This document shows, piece after piece, positions 26,561 to 35,018 of a stretch of DNA of 64,000 nucleotides. Source of the stretch: Pontitalea aquivivens. Lineage in GTDB: Bacteria > Pseudomonadota > Alphaproteobacteria > Rhodobacterales > Rhodobacteraceae. The notes beneath the pieces were generated by a model, which saw only the letters and a program-made list of their open reading frames with translations, was not told where the DNA came from and did no database searches. The first letter of the stretch is position 1. Each line of letters begins with the position of its first letter. The stretch covers positions 496,001 to 560,000 of the forward strand of contig NZ_JBKFEY010000001.1 in NCBI RefSeq assembly GCF_046507575.1, written 5' to 3'. Position numbers and translations under genes: made by a program.

Positions 26561-27130
26561 TCAGCGCGTCACATCCAGCCGTGGCGCGGGATCGGGGGCC
26601 AGAACAGGCCAGCCCTCGGCCTTGGCCGGGCGGGGGACGGCCTCGTCCCGGGGCGGGGTGGGATCGCCCCGGGACCCTGACAGGGCGGCAGGTCCACTGC
26701 CCGGTTGCCCCCGGTCCGGTTGCCCCCGGTCCGGTTGCCCCCGGTCTGGTTGCCAAGCGTCCGGTTGCCCGGGATCCTTCCCTTCGGCAACGCGCGGGGC
26801 CGGATCGGGCAGGCCCGCGCGGCGGCGTGCGGCCTGCGCCTCCAGCCAGGTCATCTCAAAGGCGGGGGGCGGGCCGGTGGGCGCATCGGGGTCGGGCGGC
26901 GGCCCGGCCCGGGGCAGCCCGGGGTCGGTATCGCCCTGGTTGTCGCCGCGCGCGCCGGCAAGGCCGCGCGGCTGGCCGGTCTGCCCGCCGACATCCGTCC
27001 CCAGCCTGGCCCGCGCCCCGCCGGCGCCCCCGGCGGCCTCGACCGTTGTCGAGGGTGCTTTCTTCGGGGCCGCCACCGCCAGCAGTGGCGACCAGCCGAT
27101 CTGGGGCATCAGCCCCGAAATCCGGTCCAT
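26561..27130 (-). CDS. Hypothetical Pro/Gly/Asp-rich protein with pentapeptide repeats
   Basis: 189 aa, no recognisable domain. A short hydrophobic stretch near the start (PQIGWSPLLAVAAPKK) is followed by low-complexity sequence rich in G, P, D and A; a FEMTWLEAQAARRRAG segment (about residues 98-113) is the most ordered part. Residues near 130-155 are five tandem units of type DRGQP, encoded by a 15-bp DNA repeat. AAGGAGG lies 7 nt before ATG 27130, a strong ribosome site, which is the best evidence that it is translated. It lies between preA and the RutR-like gene, convergent to preA. No function assigned. Confidence 0.55.
   Translation of the reverse strand: MDRISGLMPQIGWSPLLAVAAPKKAPSTTVEAAGGAGGARARLGTDVGGQTGQPRGLAGARGDNQGDTDPGLPRAGPPPDPDAPTGPPPAFEMTWLEAQAARRRAGLPDPAPRVAEGKDPGQPDAWQPDRGQPDRGQPDRGQPGSGPAALSGSRGDPTPPRDEAVPRPAKAEGWPVLAPDPAPRLDVTR
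26701..26775. repeat. 15-bp tandem repeat, five units
   Basis: CCGGTTGCCCCCGGT occurs three times exactly (26701, 26716, 26731), followed by two diverged units. The unit length keeps the minus-strand reading frame, giving repeated DRGQP peptides. Confidence 0.9.
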
Positions 27131-27233
27131 CCCCGGCCTCCTTCGTAAAAATCCCACGCAAGCGATTCTGCGCCCGAGGAGTGAACGAAGGGTAAAGGCT
27201 GGCCTGTCCGGGGGCGGCTTTCGCGGCCCAGGG

Positions 27234-27875
27234 TTAATCGGTCGCCAGAAGCCGCGAAAACATCATGTCCAGAAAGACGCCCGCCTCGGCAAAGGGGTCG
27301 CGATCGGGCCCCAGAACGGCGCGCACCTGCATTTCGAAATCCGCATAATGCTGCGTCAGCGCCCAGATCGAAAAGATCAGGTGGTAGGGATCGACCGGCG
27401 CGATCCGCCCCTGATCGGCCCAGCGGCGAATCACGGCGGCCTTTTCATCGACCAGCGTCTTCAGATCATCCTCGATCAGCCCCTTCAGGCGCGGCGCGCC
27501 CTGCAGGATTTCATTGGCGAACAGCCGGCTTTCGCGCGGCATCTGGCGGCTCATGTCCAGCTTGCGGCGCATGTAGCCCATGATTTCGCCGCGCGGGTCG
27601 CCTTCGGGGGCCAGCGCGCGCAAGGGCGCCAGCCACACATCCAGCAGCCCGCCCAGCAATGCCAGGTGGATCGCCTCTTTCGAAGGGAAGTAATACAGCA
27701 GATTGGGCTTGGACAGGCCCGCCTCGGCCGCGATCTGATCCAGCGTCGCGCCGCGGAACCCCCGGGCGGAAAATACCTCCAGCGCGGCATCCAGGATGGC
27801 GCGGGTGTTGCGTGCCTGGATACGGGTCTGGGGGCGGGGTGCCGGGCCCCCGGGGGCAGACAAGGGATTGTTCAT
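27234..27875 (-). CDS. rutR: TetR-family regulator, RutR-like
   Basis: 213 aa. An N-terminal TetR helix-turn-helix (about residues 24-70, with FRGATLDQIAAEAGLSKPNL and LLYYFPSKEAIH) is followed by a ligand domain containing IFSIWALTQHYADFEMQ, a stretch strongly reminiscent of RutR, the uracil/thymine-sensing regulator. GGAGA precedes ATG 27875. It is divergent from the beta-alanine transaminase gene; a perfect TGACC-N4-GGTCA palindrome, the RutR half-site pattern, lies between them. Predicted to repress the locus until uracil or thymine binds. Confidence 0.85.
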   Translation of the reverse strand: MNNPLSAPGGPAPRPQTRIQARNTRAILDAALEVFSARGFRGATLDQIAAEAGLSKPNLLYYFPSKEAIHLALLGGLLDVWLAPLRALAPEGDPRGEIMGYMRRKLDMSRQMPRESRLFANEILQGAPRLKGLIEDDLKTLVDEKAAVIRRWADQGRIAPVDPYHLIFSIWALTQHYADFEMQVRAVLGPDRDPFAEAGVFLDMMFSRLLATD

Positions 27876-27953
27876 GTGACATTCTCCGGCGCGGTGACCC
27901 GGCAGCAGGCTGGGGCGTTCTTGACTGGGCTTTGCCCTGTGGTAGCGTGACCC

Positions 27954-27967
27954 TGACCGCATGGTCA
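27954..27967. promoter_or_regulatory. RutR-type operator between rutR and the transaminase gene
   Basis: TGACCGCATGGTCA is a perfect 5+5 bp inverted repeat with a 4-nt centre, matching the known RutR core TTGACCA-N2-TGGTCAA. It lies 79 nt before rutR and 51 nt before the transaminase start, able to control both directions. Confidence 0.75.
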
Positions 27968-28017
27968 AAGAAAATCAGCCCCGGACCGTCCCGCGGGCAC
28001 TTCGGGGAGATATCGCA

Positions 28018-29343
28018 ATGGCGCTGGACCGCAAGACGCCCAATGATCTGAATGCCTTCTGGATGCCCTTCACGGCGAACCGGCAGTTCAAGAAAAATCC
28101 GCGCATGTTCGTGGCCGCCAGGGACATGCATTACACCACCGCCGATGGCCGCCAGGTGCTGGATGGCACGGCGGGGCTGTGGTGCTGCAACGCGGGCCAT
28201 TGCCGCCCGAAGATCACCGAGGCGATCCAGCGCCAGGCCGCCGAGCTGGACTATGCCCCGGCCTTCCAGATGGGCCATCCGATCGCGTTTGAACTGGCCA
28301 ACCGCCTGATCGACATCGCGCCGCGGGGGATGGAGCATGTGTTCTACACCAACTCAGGGTCCGAAAGCGTTGAGACCGCGCTGAAAATCGCCATTGCCTA
28401 TCACCGGGCGCGGGGCGAGGGCGCGCGCACCCGGCTGATCGGGCGCGAACGGGGCTATCACGGCGTGAACTTTGGCGGGATTTCGGTCGGCGGCATCGTG
28501 AACAACCGCAAGGTCTTTGGCACGATGCTGGGCGGGGTGGATCATCTGCCGCATACGCACCTGCCGGCGCAGAACGCCTTTACCAGGGGCCAGCCCGAAC
28601 ATGGCGCGCATCTGGCCGATGATCTGGAACGCATCGTGGCGTTGCACGGCGCGGAAACCATCGCCGCCGTGATCGTGGAACCGATGGCGGGTTCGACCGG
28701 CGTCCTGTTGCCGCCCAAGGGCTATCTGCAGCGCCTGCGCGAGATCACGGCCAAGCACGGCATCCTGCTGATCTTTGATGAGGTGATCACCGGCTTTGGC
28801 CGCCTGGGCAGCGCCTTTGCCGCACAGCACTATGGCGTGCTGCCCGACATGATGACCACCGCCAAGGGCCTGACCAACGGTGTGATCCCGATGGGCGCGG
28901 TGCTGACGACGGGTGCGGTGCATGACGCCTTCATGGCGGGCCCCGAACATATGATCGAGCTGTTCCACGGCTACACCTATTCCGGCAACCCGATCGCCAG
29001 CGCCGCCGGCATCGCCACGCTGGACACCTACCGCGAGGAAGGCCTGTTCGACCGCGCGGCCGGGCTGGCCCCCTATTGGCAGGACGCGCTGCATTCCCTG
29101 CGCGGCACCCGCCATGTGATCGACATCCGCAACGTGGGGCTGATCGGCGCGGTGGAACTGGACCCGATCCCGGGCGAGCCGACCAAGCGCGCCTTTGCCG
29201 CCTTCCTCAAGGCCTATGAAAAGGGCATCCTGATCCGCACCACCGGCGACATCATCGCCATGTCGCCGCCGCTGATCATCGAGAAATCCCATATCGACCA
29301 GCTGATCGGCACCCTGAAAGAGGTGCTGGAAACGCTGGACTGA
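28018..29343 (+). CDS. Omega-amino acid (beta-alanine)--pyruvate transaminase
   Basis: 441 aa class III PLP aminotransferase. NDLNAFWMPFTANRQFKK at the N-terminus and GLWCCNAGHCRPKI are typical of beta-alanine:pyruvate aminotransferase; the PLP lysine is Lys283 in TTAKGLTNG and the PLP-phosphate site NSGSESVETALK is present. It converts beta-alanine to malonate semialdehyde, the last nitrogen-removing step of reductive uracil degradation (3-aminoisobutyrate in the thymine branch). GGGGAGA precedes ATG 28018. Followed by a strong terminator, so it is probably a single-gene transcript. Confidence 0.92.
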   Translation: MALDRKTPNDLNAFWMPFTANRQFKKNPRMFVAARDMHYTTADGRQVLDGTAGLWCCNAGHCRPKITEAIQRQAAELDYAPAFQMGHPIAFELANRLIDIAPRGMEHVFYTNSGSESVETALKIAIAYHRARGEGARTRLIGRERGYHGVNFGGISVGGIVNNRKVFGTMLGGVDHLPHTHLPAQNAFTRGQPEHGAHLADDLERIVALHGAETIAAVIVEPMAGSTGVLLPPKGYLQRLREITAKHGILLIFDEVITGFGRLGSAFAAQHYGVLPDMMTTAKGLTNGVIPMGAVLTTGAVHDAFMAGPEHMIELFHGYTYSGNPIASAAGIATLDTYREEGLFDRAAGLAPYWQDALHSLRGTRHVIDIRNVGLIGAVELDPIPGEPTKRAFAAFLKAYEKGILIRTTGDIIAMSPPLIIEKSHIDQLIGTLKEVLETLD

Positions 29344-29351
29344 ACCGCGCG

Positions 29352-29376
29352 GGCCCCGGGAAACCGGGGCCTTTTT
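29352..29376 (+). terminator. Rho-independent terminator after the transaminase gene
   Basis: GGCCCCGG and CCGGGGCC pair around GAAA and are followed by TTTTT, 8 nt after the stop codon. Confidence 0.92.
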
Positions 29377-29490
29377 CCTGGGCCGGGGCACGGTGGTGCC
29401 CGTCCGCGGGCGGTCGGGCCGGGGTTCTGTCTGTTTTTCGGGCAGGGGCGAATTGCAGGACGGCTGCGCCGCGGGATCCGAGAATTTTGT

Positions 29491-29504
29491 TGACCGTTTG
29501 GTCA
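29491..29504. promoter_or_regulatory. RutR-type operator before the ureidopropionase operon
   Basis: TGACCGTTTGGTCA is a second perfect TGACC-N4-GGTCA palindrome, with a further T at the left flank, 91 nt upstream of ATG 29596. It shares the half-sites with 27954-27967. Confidence 0.75.
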
Positions 29505-29595
29505 GAACGTGGTCGCCTGACCGGGACCCCAGGGTCGATCACGGAATCGTCGCAAGAGGCCGGAAATGGCCCGCCGCCGACAGGGAGATACACCG

Positions 29596-30846
29596 ATGCC
29601 AGCAGCCGGAGAGAACCTCCGTATCAATTCCGCGCGCCTGTGGGACAGCCTGATGCAGATGGCCCGGGTGGGGCCGGGCGTCGCGGGCGGCAACAACCGC
29701 CAGACCCTGACCGATGCCGATGCCGAGGGCCGCGCGCTGTTTCGGCGCTGGTGCGAGGACGCGGGCATGACCATGGGCGTGGACACGATGGGCAACATGT
29801 TCGCCACCCGCGCGGGCGAGGACCCAGAGGCGCTGCCCGTCTATATGGGCAGCCACCTGGACACCCAGCCCACGGGCGGCAAATATGACGGCGTGCTGGG
29901 CGTTCTGGGCGCGCTGGAGGTGGTGCGCACGATGAACGATCTGGGGCTGCGCACGCGCCATCCGATCGTGGTGACCAATTGGACGAATGAGGAAGGCACG
30001 CGGTTCGCGCCGGCGATGCTGGCCTCGGGCGTCTTCGCGGGAATGCATGGGCAGGACTGGGCCTATGACCGCACCGATGCCGAGGGCAAGCGGTTCGGGG
30101 ATGAGCTGGCCCGCATCGGCTGGGTCGGCGACGAACCCGTGGGCGCGCGCAAGATGCATGCGATGTTCGAGCTGCATATCGAGCAGGGCCCGATCCTTGA
30201 GGCCCAGGGCCGCGACATCGGCGTGGTCACCCACGGCCAGGGCCTGTGGTGGCTGGAGGTGACGCTGACCGGCAAGGACGCCCATACCGGCTCGACGCCG
30301 ATGGACATGCGGGTGAATGCGGGCCTTGGCATGGCGCGGATCATCGAACTGGTGCACCGCATCGCGATGGACAACCAGCCCGGCGCGGTGGGCGCGGTGG
30401 GGCAGGCGAATGTCTACCCGAATTCGCGCAACGTGATCCCGGGCAAGGCGGTCTTCACGGTGGATTTCCGCAGCCCCGATCAGGCCAAGCTGGATGGCAT
30501 GCGCGCGCGACTTGAGGCCGAGGCGCCCGTGATCGCGGCCGAGCTGGGCCTGGGGGTCGGGATTGCGCCGGTGGGCCATTTCGACCCGGTGACCTTTGAC
30601 CCCGGTCTGGTGCAGGTGGTGCGCGGCGCGGCCGGGCGGCTGGGCCTGAGCCACATGGACATCATTTCGGGCGCGGGCCACGACGCCTGCTGGATCAACC
30701 GGGTCGCGCCCACGGTGATGGTGATGTGCCCCTGCGTGGACGGGCTGAGCCATAATGAGGCCGAGGAGATCAGCCCCGAATGGGCCGCGGCGGGAACGGA
30801 TGTGTTGCTGCATGCGGTGCTGGACGTGGCGCAGGTGGTGACGTGA
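29596..30846 (+). CDS. Zn-dependent amidohydrolase, N-carbamoyl-beta-alanine amidohydrolase (beta-ureidopropionase) type
   Basis: 416 aa M20-family hydrolase of the hydantoinase/carbamoylase group. Dinuclear metal ligands are visible: His in GSHLDTQ, Asp in GGKYDGVLG, Glu-Glu in NEEGTRF, His in LHIEQGP and His near the end in LSHNEAEE; the dimerisation-domain Arg region DAHTGSTPMDMR is intact. It releases beta-alanine, CO2 and NH3 from N-carbamoyl-beta-alanine, after dihydropyrimidinase. Allantoate amidohydrolase and L-carbamoylase share these motifs, but the context with preTA, dihydropyrimidinase and beta-alanine transaminase favours ureidopropionase. GGGAG precedes ATG 29596; first gene of a likely seven-gene operon to 36002. 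Confidence 0.9.
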   Translation: MPAAGENLRINSARLWDSLMQMARVGPGVAGGNNRQTLTDADAEGRALFRRWCEDAGMTMGVDTMGNMFATRAGEDPEALPVYMGSHLDTQPTGGKYDGVLGVLGALEVVRTMNDLGLRTRHPIVVTNWTNEEGTRFAPAMLASGVFAGMHGQDWAYDRTDAEGKRFGDELARIGWVGDEPVGARKMHAMFELHIEQGPILEAQGRDIGVVTHGQGLWWLEVTLTGKDAHTGSTPMDMRVNAGLGMARIIELVHRIAMDNQPGAVGAVGQANVYPNSRNVIPGKAVFTVDFRSPDQAKLDGMRARLEAEAPVIAAELGLGVGIAPVGHFDPVTFDPGLVQVVRGAAGRLGLSHMDIISGAGHDACWINRVAPTVMVMCPCVDGLSHNEAEEISPEWAAAGTDVLLHAVLDVAQVVT

Positions 30847-30848
30847 GG

Positions 30849-30895
30849 CCGGGGGCGCTGCCCCCGGACCCCCGGAGTATTTGAGCCAGGAAGAA
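30849..30895 (+). repeat. Intergenic hairpin repeat, copy 1
   Basis: CCGGGGGCGCTGCCCCCGG forms a hairpin, followed by ACCCCCGGAGTATTTGAG and a GCCAGGAAGAA tail. Related copies with the same three-part layout lie at 33192 and 50231. It sits between the ureidopropionase stop and the dihydropyrimidinase start. Confidence 0.8.
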
Positions 30896-30915
30896 ACAAG
30901 GCGGGAGGATGACGG

Positions 30916-32367
30916 ATGAGCACGGTGATCAGGAACGGCACGATCGTGACCGCCGATCTGACCTGCAAGGCGGATGTGTTGATCGAGGGCGGGCAGATCA
31001 TCGCGATCGGGCCGGGGCTGACGGGTGATACGGTTCTGGATGCCACGGGCTGCTATGTGATGCCGGGCGGGATTGATCCGCATACCCATCTGGAGATGCC
31101 CTTCATGGGTACCTATTCCAGCGATGATTTCGAAAGCGGGACGCGGGCGGCGCTGGCGGGCGGGACCACGATGGTGGTGGATTTCGCGCTGCCAAGCCCG
31201 GGGCAGGGGCTGCTGGATGCGCTGAAGATGTGGGACAACAAGGCGGGCCGGGCGCATTGCGATTACAGCTTCCACATGGCGGTGACCTGGTGGGGCGAGC
31301 AGGTGTTCAATGAAATGAAGGAGGTGGTGGATCGCGGCATCAACACCTTCAAGCATTTCATGGCCTACAAGGGCGCGCTGATGGTCAATGACGATGAGCT
31401 GTTCGCGTCCTTCCGGCGCTGTGCGGAGCTGGGTGCGGTGCCGATGGTCCATGCCGAAAACGGCGATGTGGTGGCGGAGCTTTCGGCGCGGCTGCTGGCC
31501 GGGGGGAATACCGGCCCCGAGGCCCATGCCTATTCCCGCCCGCCGCAGGTCGAGGGCGAGGCGACGAACCGCGCGATCATGATTGCCGATATGGCGGGCG
31601 TGCCGCTGTATGTGGTGCATACCAGCTGCGAGGAGGCGCATGAGGCGATCCGGCGCGCGCGCCAGCAGGGCAAGCGGGTCTGGGGGGAGCCCCTGATCCA
31701 GCATCTGACGCTGGATGAAAGCGAATATTTCAACGCCGACTGGGACCATGCCGCGCGTCGCGTGATGAGCCCGCCGTTCCGCGACAAGCGCCATCAGGAC
31801 AGCCTGTGGGCCGGGCTGTCGGGCGGCACGCTGTCGGTCGTGGCGACGGATCACTGTGCCTTCACCACCGATCAGAAGCGCCATGGGGTGGGCGATTTCA
31901 CCAGGATCCCGAACGGGACGGGGGGGCTTGAGGACCGGATGCCGATGTTGTGGACGCATGGTGTGAACACCGGGCGGATCACGATGAACGAATTCGTCGC
32001 CGTCACCTCGACCAATATCGCCAAGATCATGAACATCTACCCGAAGAAAGGCGCGGTGCTGGTGGGGGCGGATGCGGATCTGGTGGTCTGGGATCCGAAG
32101 GCCAGCAAGACGATTTCTGCATCCCACCAGCAATCGGCCATTGATTACAACGTCTTCGAGGGTAAGGTCGTGACGGGCCTGCCGCGCTTTACCTTGACGC
32201 GCGGGCGGGTGGCGGTGACCGGGGGCGTGGTGGCGCCGGCCGAGGGGTACGGGCAGTTCGTGGCCCGCCCGGCCGGGGCGGCGGTGAACCGGGCGCTGTC
32301 CACCTGGAAGGAACTGACCGCGCCGCGGCCCGTGCAGCGGTCTGGGATACCGGCGTCGGGGGTGTGA
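30916..32367 (+). CDS. hydA: Dihydropyrimidinase (D-hydantoinase)
   Basis: 483 aa cyclic amidohydrolase. Active-site residues of the family are all visible: HTH in IDPHTHLEMPF, the carboxylated Lys in FKHFMAYKG, His in VHAENGD, His in VHTSCEEA and Asp in ATDHCAF. It opens dihydrouracil or dihydrothymine to the N-carbamoyl amino acid. GGGAGGA precedes ATG 30916. Its stop overlaps the ATG of the ABC ATPase by one base. Confidence 0.96.
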   Translation: MSTVIRNGTIVTADLTCKADVLIEGGQIIAIGPGLTGDTVLDATGCYVMPGGIDPHTHLEMPFMGTYSSDDFESGTRAALAGGTTMVVDFALPSPGQGLLDALKMWDNKAGRAHCDYSFHMAVTWWGEQVFNEMKEVVDRGINTFKHFMAYKGALMVNDDELFASFRRCAELGAVPMVHAENGDVVAELSARLLAGGNTGPEAHAYSRPPQVEGEATNRAIMIADMAGVPLYVVHTSCEEAHEAIRRARQQGKRVWGEPLIQHLTLDESEYFNADWDHAARRVMSPPFRDKRHQDSLWAGLSGGTLSVVATDHCAFTTDQKRHGVGDFTRIPNGTGGLEDRMPMLWTHGVNTGRITMNEFVAVTSTNIAKIMNIYPKKGAVLVGADADLVVWDPKASKTISASHQQSAIDYNVFEGKVVTGLPRFTLTRGRVAVTGGVVAPAEGYGQFVARPAGAAVNRALSTWKELTAPRPVQRSGIPASGV

Positions 32368-33164
32368 TGAAGGATGTGACGGGCGCCGCGGCGCCGGTGA
32401 TCGAGGCGAAGGGGCTGGGGCTGACGTTCCAGACCAATGACGGGCCGGTGCATGCGCTGAAAGGTGTGGATCTGCAGATCGGACGGGGGGATTTCGTGTC
32501 CTTCATCGGTCCCTCGGGCTGTGGCAAGACCACCTTCCTGCGTTGCATCGCGGCGCTGGAACATCCGACCGAGGGTGTGTTGCGCGTGAACGGCATGAGT
32601 GCCGAGGCCGCGCGGCAGGCGCGGTCCTATGGCTATGTGTTTCAGGCGGCGGGGCTGTATCCCTGGCGCACGATCGCGGGCAACATCCGCCTGCCGCTGG
32701 AGATCATGGGCTATGCCCGTGCCGAGCAGGACGAACGGGTGGCGCGGGTGTTGTCGCTGGTCGATCTGGACGGGTTTGGCAAGAAATTCCCCTGGCAGCT
32801 GTCGGGGGGCATGCAGCAGCGCGCCAGCATCGCCCGCGCGCTGGCCTTCGATGCCGACATCCTGTTGATGGATGAACCCTTCGGCGCGCTGGATGAGATC
32901 GTGCGGGATCGTCTGAATGAAGAGCTTTTGAAGCTATGGGCGCGGACCGGCAAGACGATTGGTTTTGTCACTCATTCGATCCCCGAGGCGGTCTATCTGT
33001 CGACCAGGATCGTGGTGATGTCGCCGCGGCCCGGGCGGATCACCGATGTGATCGACAGTCCCCTGCCGCGCGATCGCCCGCTGGAGATCCGTGATTCGAA
33101 GGAATTTCTGGAGATCGCCCATCGCGTGCGCGAAGGGCTGCGGGCGGGGCATGCCTATGACTAG
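32367..33164 (+). CDS. ABC transporter ATP-binding protein (nitrate/sulfonate/pyrimidine type)
   Basis: 265 aa ATPase of the SsuB/TauB group: Walker A GPSGCGKTT, Q-loop VFQAAGLYPW, signature LSGGMQQR, Walker B ILLMDEPFGALDE, H-loop VTHSIPEA. It energises the two permeases and the THI5-like binding protein encoded downstream. Translational coupling with the dihydropyrimidinase gene (TGATG) ties transport to pyrimidine degradation. Confidence 0.93.
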   Translation: MKDVTGAAAPVIEAKGLGLTFQTNDGPVHALKGVDLQIGRGDFVSFIGPSGCGKTTFLRCIAALEHPTEGVLRVNGMSAEAARQARSYGYVFQAAGLYPWRTIAGNIRLPLEIMGYARAEQDERVARVLSLVDLDGFGKKFPWQLSGGMQQRASIARALAFDADILLMDEPFGALDEIVRDRLNEELLKLWARTGKTIGFVTHSIPEAVYLSTRIVVMSPRPGRITDVIDSPLPRDRPLEIRDSKEFLEIAHRVREGLRAGHAYD

Positions 33165-33191
33165 CGCGGGGCAGGGATGGCGGGTGGAGTG

Positions 33192-33243
33192 CGGGGGGCT
33201 GTCTGCCCCCCGCGCCCCCCGAGAGTATTCGGGCCAAGAAGAA
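33192..33243 (+). repeat. Intergenic hairpin repeat, copy 2
   Basis: CGGGGGGCTGTCTGCCCCCCG hairpin region, then GCCCCCCGAGAGTATTC and GGGCCAAGAAGAA, immediately before the first permease gene. Same layout as copies at 30849 and 50231. Confidence 0.8.
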
Positions 33244-33254
33244 GGGGCGCGGCG

Positions 33255-34118
33255 ATGAGGTCGGTCCTGCCGGTTCTGGTGGTGGTGCTGGCGATCCTGG
33301 TCGTCTGGTATGGTGCGGCGGTCTGGCTGAACAGCGCCTGGACCTATGATCAGGCCGCGCGGGCGGGTACGCATCCGACCCTGGTGGATGTGGTCAACGA
33401 CACGATGGCCCAGGAACGCCCCGTTCTGCCCGCGCCGCATCAGGTGGCCCGTGGCCTGTGGGACGGTGTTGCGGGGCAGAAGATCACCTCAAAGCGCAGC
33501 CTGGTCTGGCATGGCTGGGTGACGCTGTCGGCGACGCTGCTGGGTTTTGGCATCGGCACGGGGCTGGGCATCGTGCTGGCGGTGGGGATCGTGCACAGCC
33601 GGGCGATGGATCTGTCGGTGATGCCCTGGGCGATTGCCAGCCAGACCATTCCGATCCTGGCGATCGCGCCGATGGTGATCGTGGTGCTGGCCTCGGTCGG
33701 GGTGACGGGGATTTTGCCCAAGGCGGTGATTTCGGCCTATCTGTCGTTTTTCCCGGTGCTGGTGGGCATGGTCAAGGGCCTGCGCGCGCCCGACGGGATG
33801 CAGCTGGATCTGCTGCGCACCTATAACGCCGGCCGGGGCCAGACGCTGTGGAAGCTGCGGTTGCCCGCGTCCTTGCCCTATCTGTTCGCGAGTCTCAAGG
33901 TGGGGATCGCGGCCAGCCTGGTGGGCGCGATCGTGGGGGAACTGCCGGCAGGCGCCACGGCAGGCCTTGGCGCGCGGCTGTTGTCGGGATCCTATTACGG
34001 GCAGACGATCCAGATCTGGGCGGCGCTGTTTGCGGCGGCGGCGCTGGCGGCGGGGCTTGTGGTGATCGTGGGCGCGATTGAACGGGCCACGTTGAAACGC
34101 ATGGGGATGGCGCGATGA
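33255..34118 (+). CDS. ABC transporter permease (pyrimidine locus, first)
   Basis: 287 aa BPD-type permease with about six membrane helices and the EAA loop (LLRTYNAGRGQTLWKLRLPASLPYL, read from about 200). Similar in type to SsuC/TauC and to permeases of THI5-like pyrimidine importers. An upstream open frame includes the intergenic repeat, so ATG 33255 is preferred. Its 3' end overlaps the second permease by 4 bp. Likely forms a heterodimer with it. Confidence 0.9.
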   Translation: MRSVLPVLVVVLAILVVWYGAAVWLNSAWTYDQAARAGTHPTLVDVVNDTMAQERPVLPAPHQVARGLWDGVAGQKITSKRSLVWHGWVTLSATLLGFGIGTGLGIVLAVGIVHSRAMDLSVMPWAIASQTIPILAIAPMVIVVLASVGVTGILPKAVISAYLSFFPVLVGMVKGLRAPDGMQLDLLRTYNAGRGQTLWKLRLPASLPYLFASLKVGIAASLVGAIVGELPAGATAGLGARLLSGSYYGQTIQIWAALFAAAALAAGLVVIVGAIERATLKRMGMAR

Positions 34119-34963
34119 TCTGGGCGGGGGCGGCGGTTCTGTTCTGGCTTTCGGCCTGGGCCTTCAACAGCTGGCTGGCCGCGCGTCATGGCGCGGACCG
34201 GCGGGTGCGGCTGTTCATCCCGCTGCTGTTCGGTGCGACGCTGCTGATCCTGTGGGAGGGGCTGGTGCGCGGCCTTGGGGTCAGCCCCGTGATCCTGCCC
34301 GCGCCTTCGGCCATTGCCAGCCGCTTTGCCGGGGCGGTGCCGATCCTTTGGGCCGATTTCCTGCAGACCATCGTCAAGGGTGCGTTGTCGGGCTATGTCA
34401 TTGGCTGCGGCGCGGCGGTGGCGGTGGCGGTGATGATCGACCGATCCCCGTTCCTGCAGCGCGGCCTGTTGCCGGTGGGCAATTTCGTGGCTGCCCTGCC
34501 CATTGTCGGCATCGCGCCGATTCTGGTGATGTGGTTCGGCTTCGACTGGCAGTCGAAGGCGGCGGTGGTCGTGGTGATGGTGTTCTTCCCGGTGCTGGTG
34601 AACATGGTCGCGGGGCTGCAGGCGTCAGATGCGCTGCAGCGTGATCTGATGGCGACCTATTCGGCCAGCTATTGGCAGACGCTGGTCAAGCTGCGCCTGC
34701 CCGCGGCGATGCCGTTTCTGTTCAACGGGCTGAAAATTGCGACCACGCTGGCGCTGATCGGGGCGATCGTTGCCGAATTTTTCGGCAGCCCGACGCGGGG
34801 CATGGGGTTTCGCATCTCGACCGCGGTGGGGCAGCTTGATCTGCCGCTGGTCTGGGCGGAAATTTGTGTGGCGGCGGTGGCGGGGTCGGCCTTCTATGGC
34901 GTGATGGCGCTGATCGAAAAGGGGGTGACCTTCTGGCATCCATCCCAGCGCCGCCGCCGATAG
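34115..34963 (+). CDS. ABC transporter permease (pyrimidine locus, second)
   Basis: 282 aa BPD-type permease: about six helices, with the EAA loop LMATYSASYWQTLVKLRLPAAMPFL. ATGA overlap with the preceding permease. The first helix (AAVLFWLSAWAFNSWLA) precedes the usual core, making the N-terminus slightly long for the SsuC group. Works with the ATPase and binding protein of this operon. Confidence 0.91.
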   Translation: MIWAGAAVLFWLSAWAFNSWLAARHGADRRVRLFIPLLFGATLLILWEGLVRGLGVSPVILPAPSAIASRFAGAVPILWADFLQTIVKGALSGYVIGCGAAVAVAVMIDRSPFLQRGLLPVGNFVAALPIVGIAPILVMWFGFDWQSKAAVVVVMVFFPVLVNMVAGLQASDALQRDLMATYSASYWQTLVKLRLPAAMPFLFNGLKIATTLALIGAIVAEFFGSPTRGMGFRISTAVGQLDLPLVWAEICVAAVAGSAFYGVMALIEKGVTFWHPSQRRRR

Positions 34964-35018
34964 GTTTCAATAAACACCCGGCATCGGAAGCGCCGGGGGT
35001 CAACAGTGGAGAGCGAGA

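Noticed and set aside
29539..32133. 864-codon open frame opposite ureidopropionase and dihydropyrimidinase
   Set aside because: Antisense artefact; the opposite strand has complete active-site motifs.
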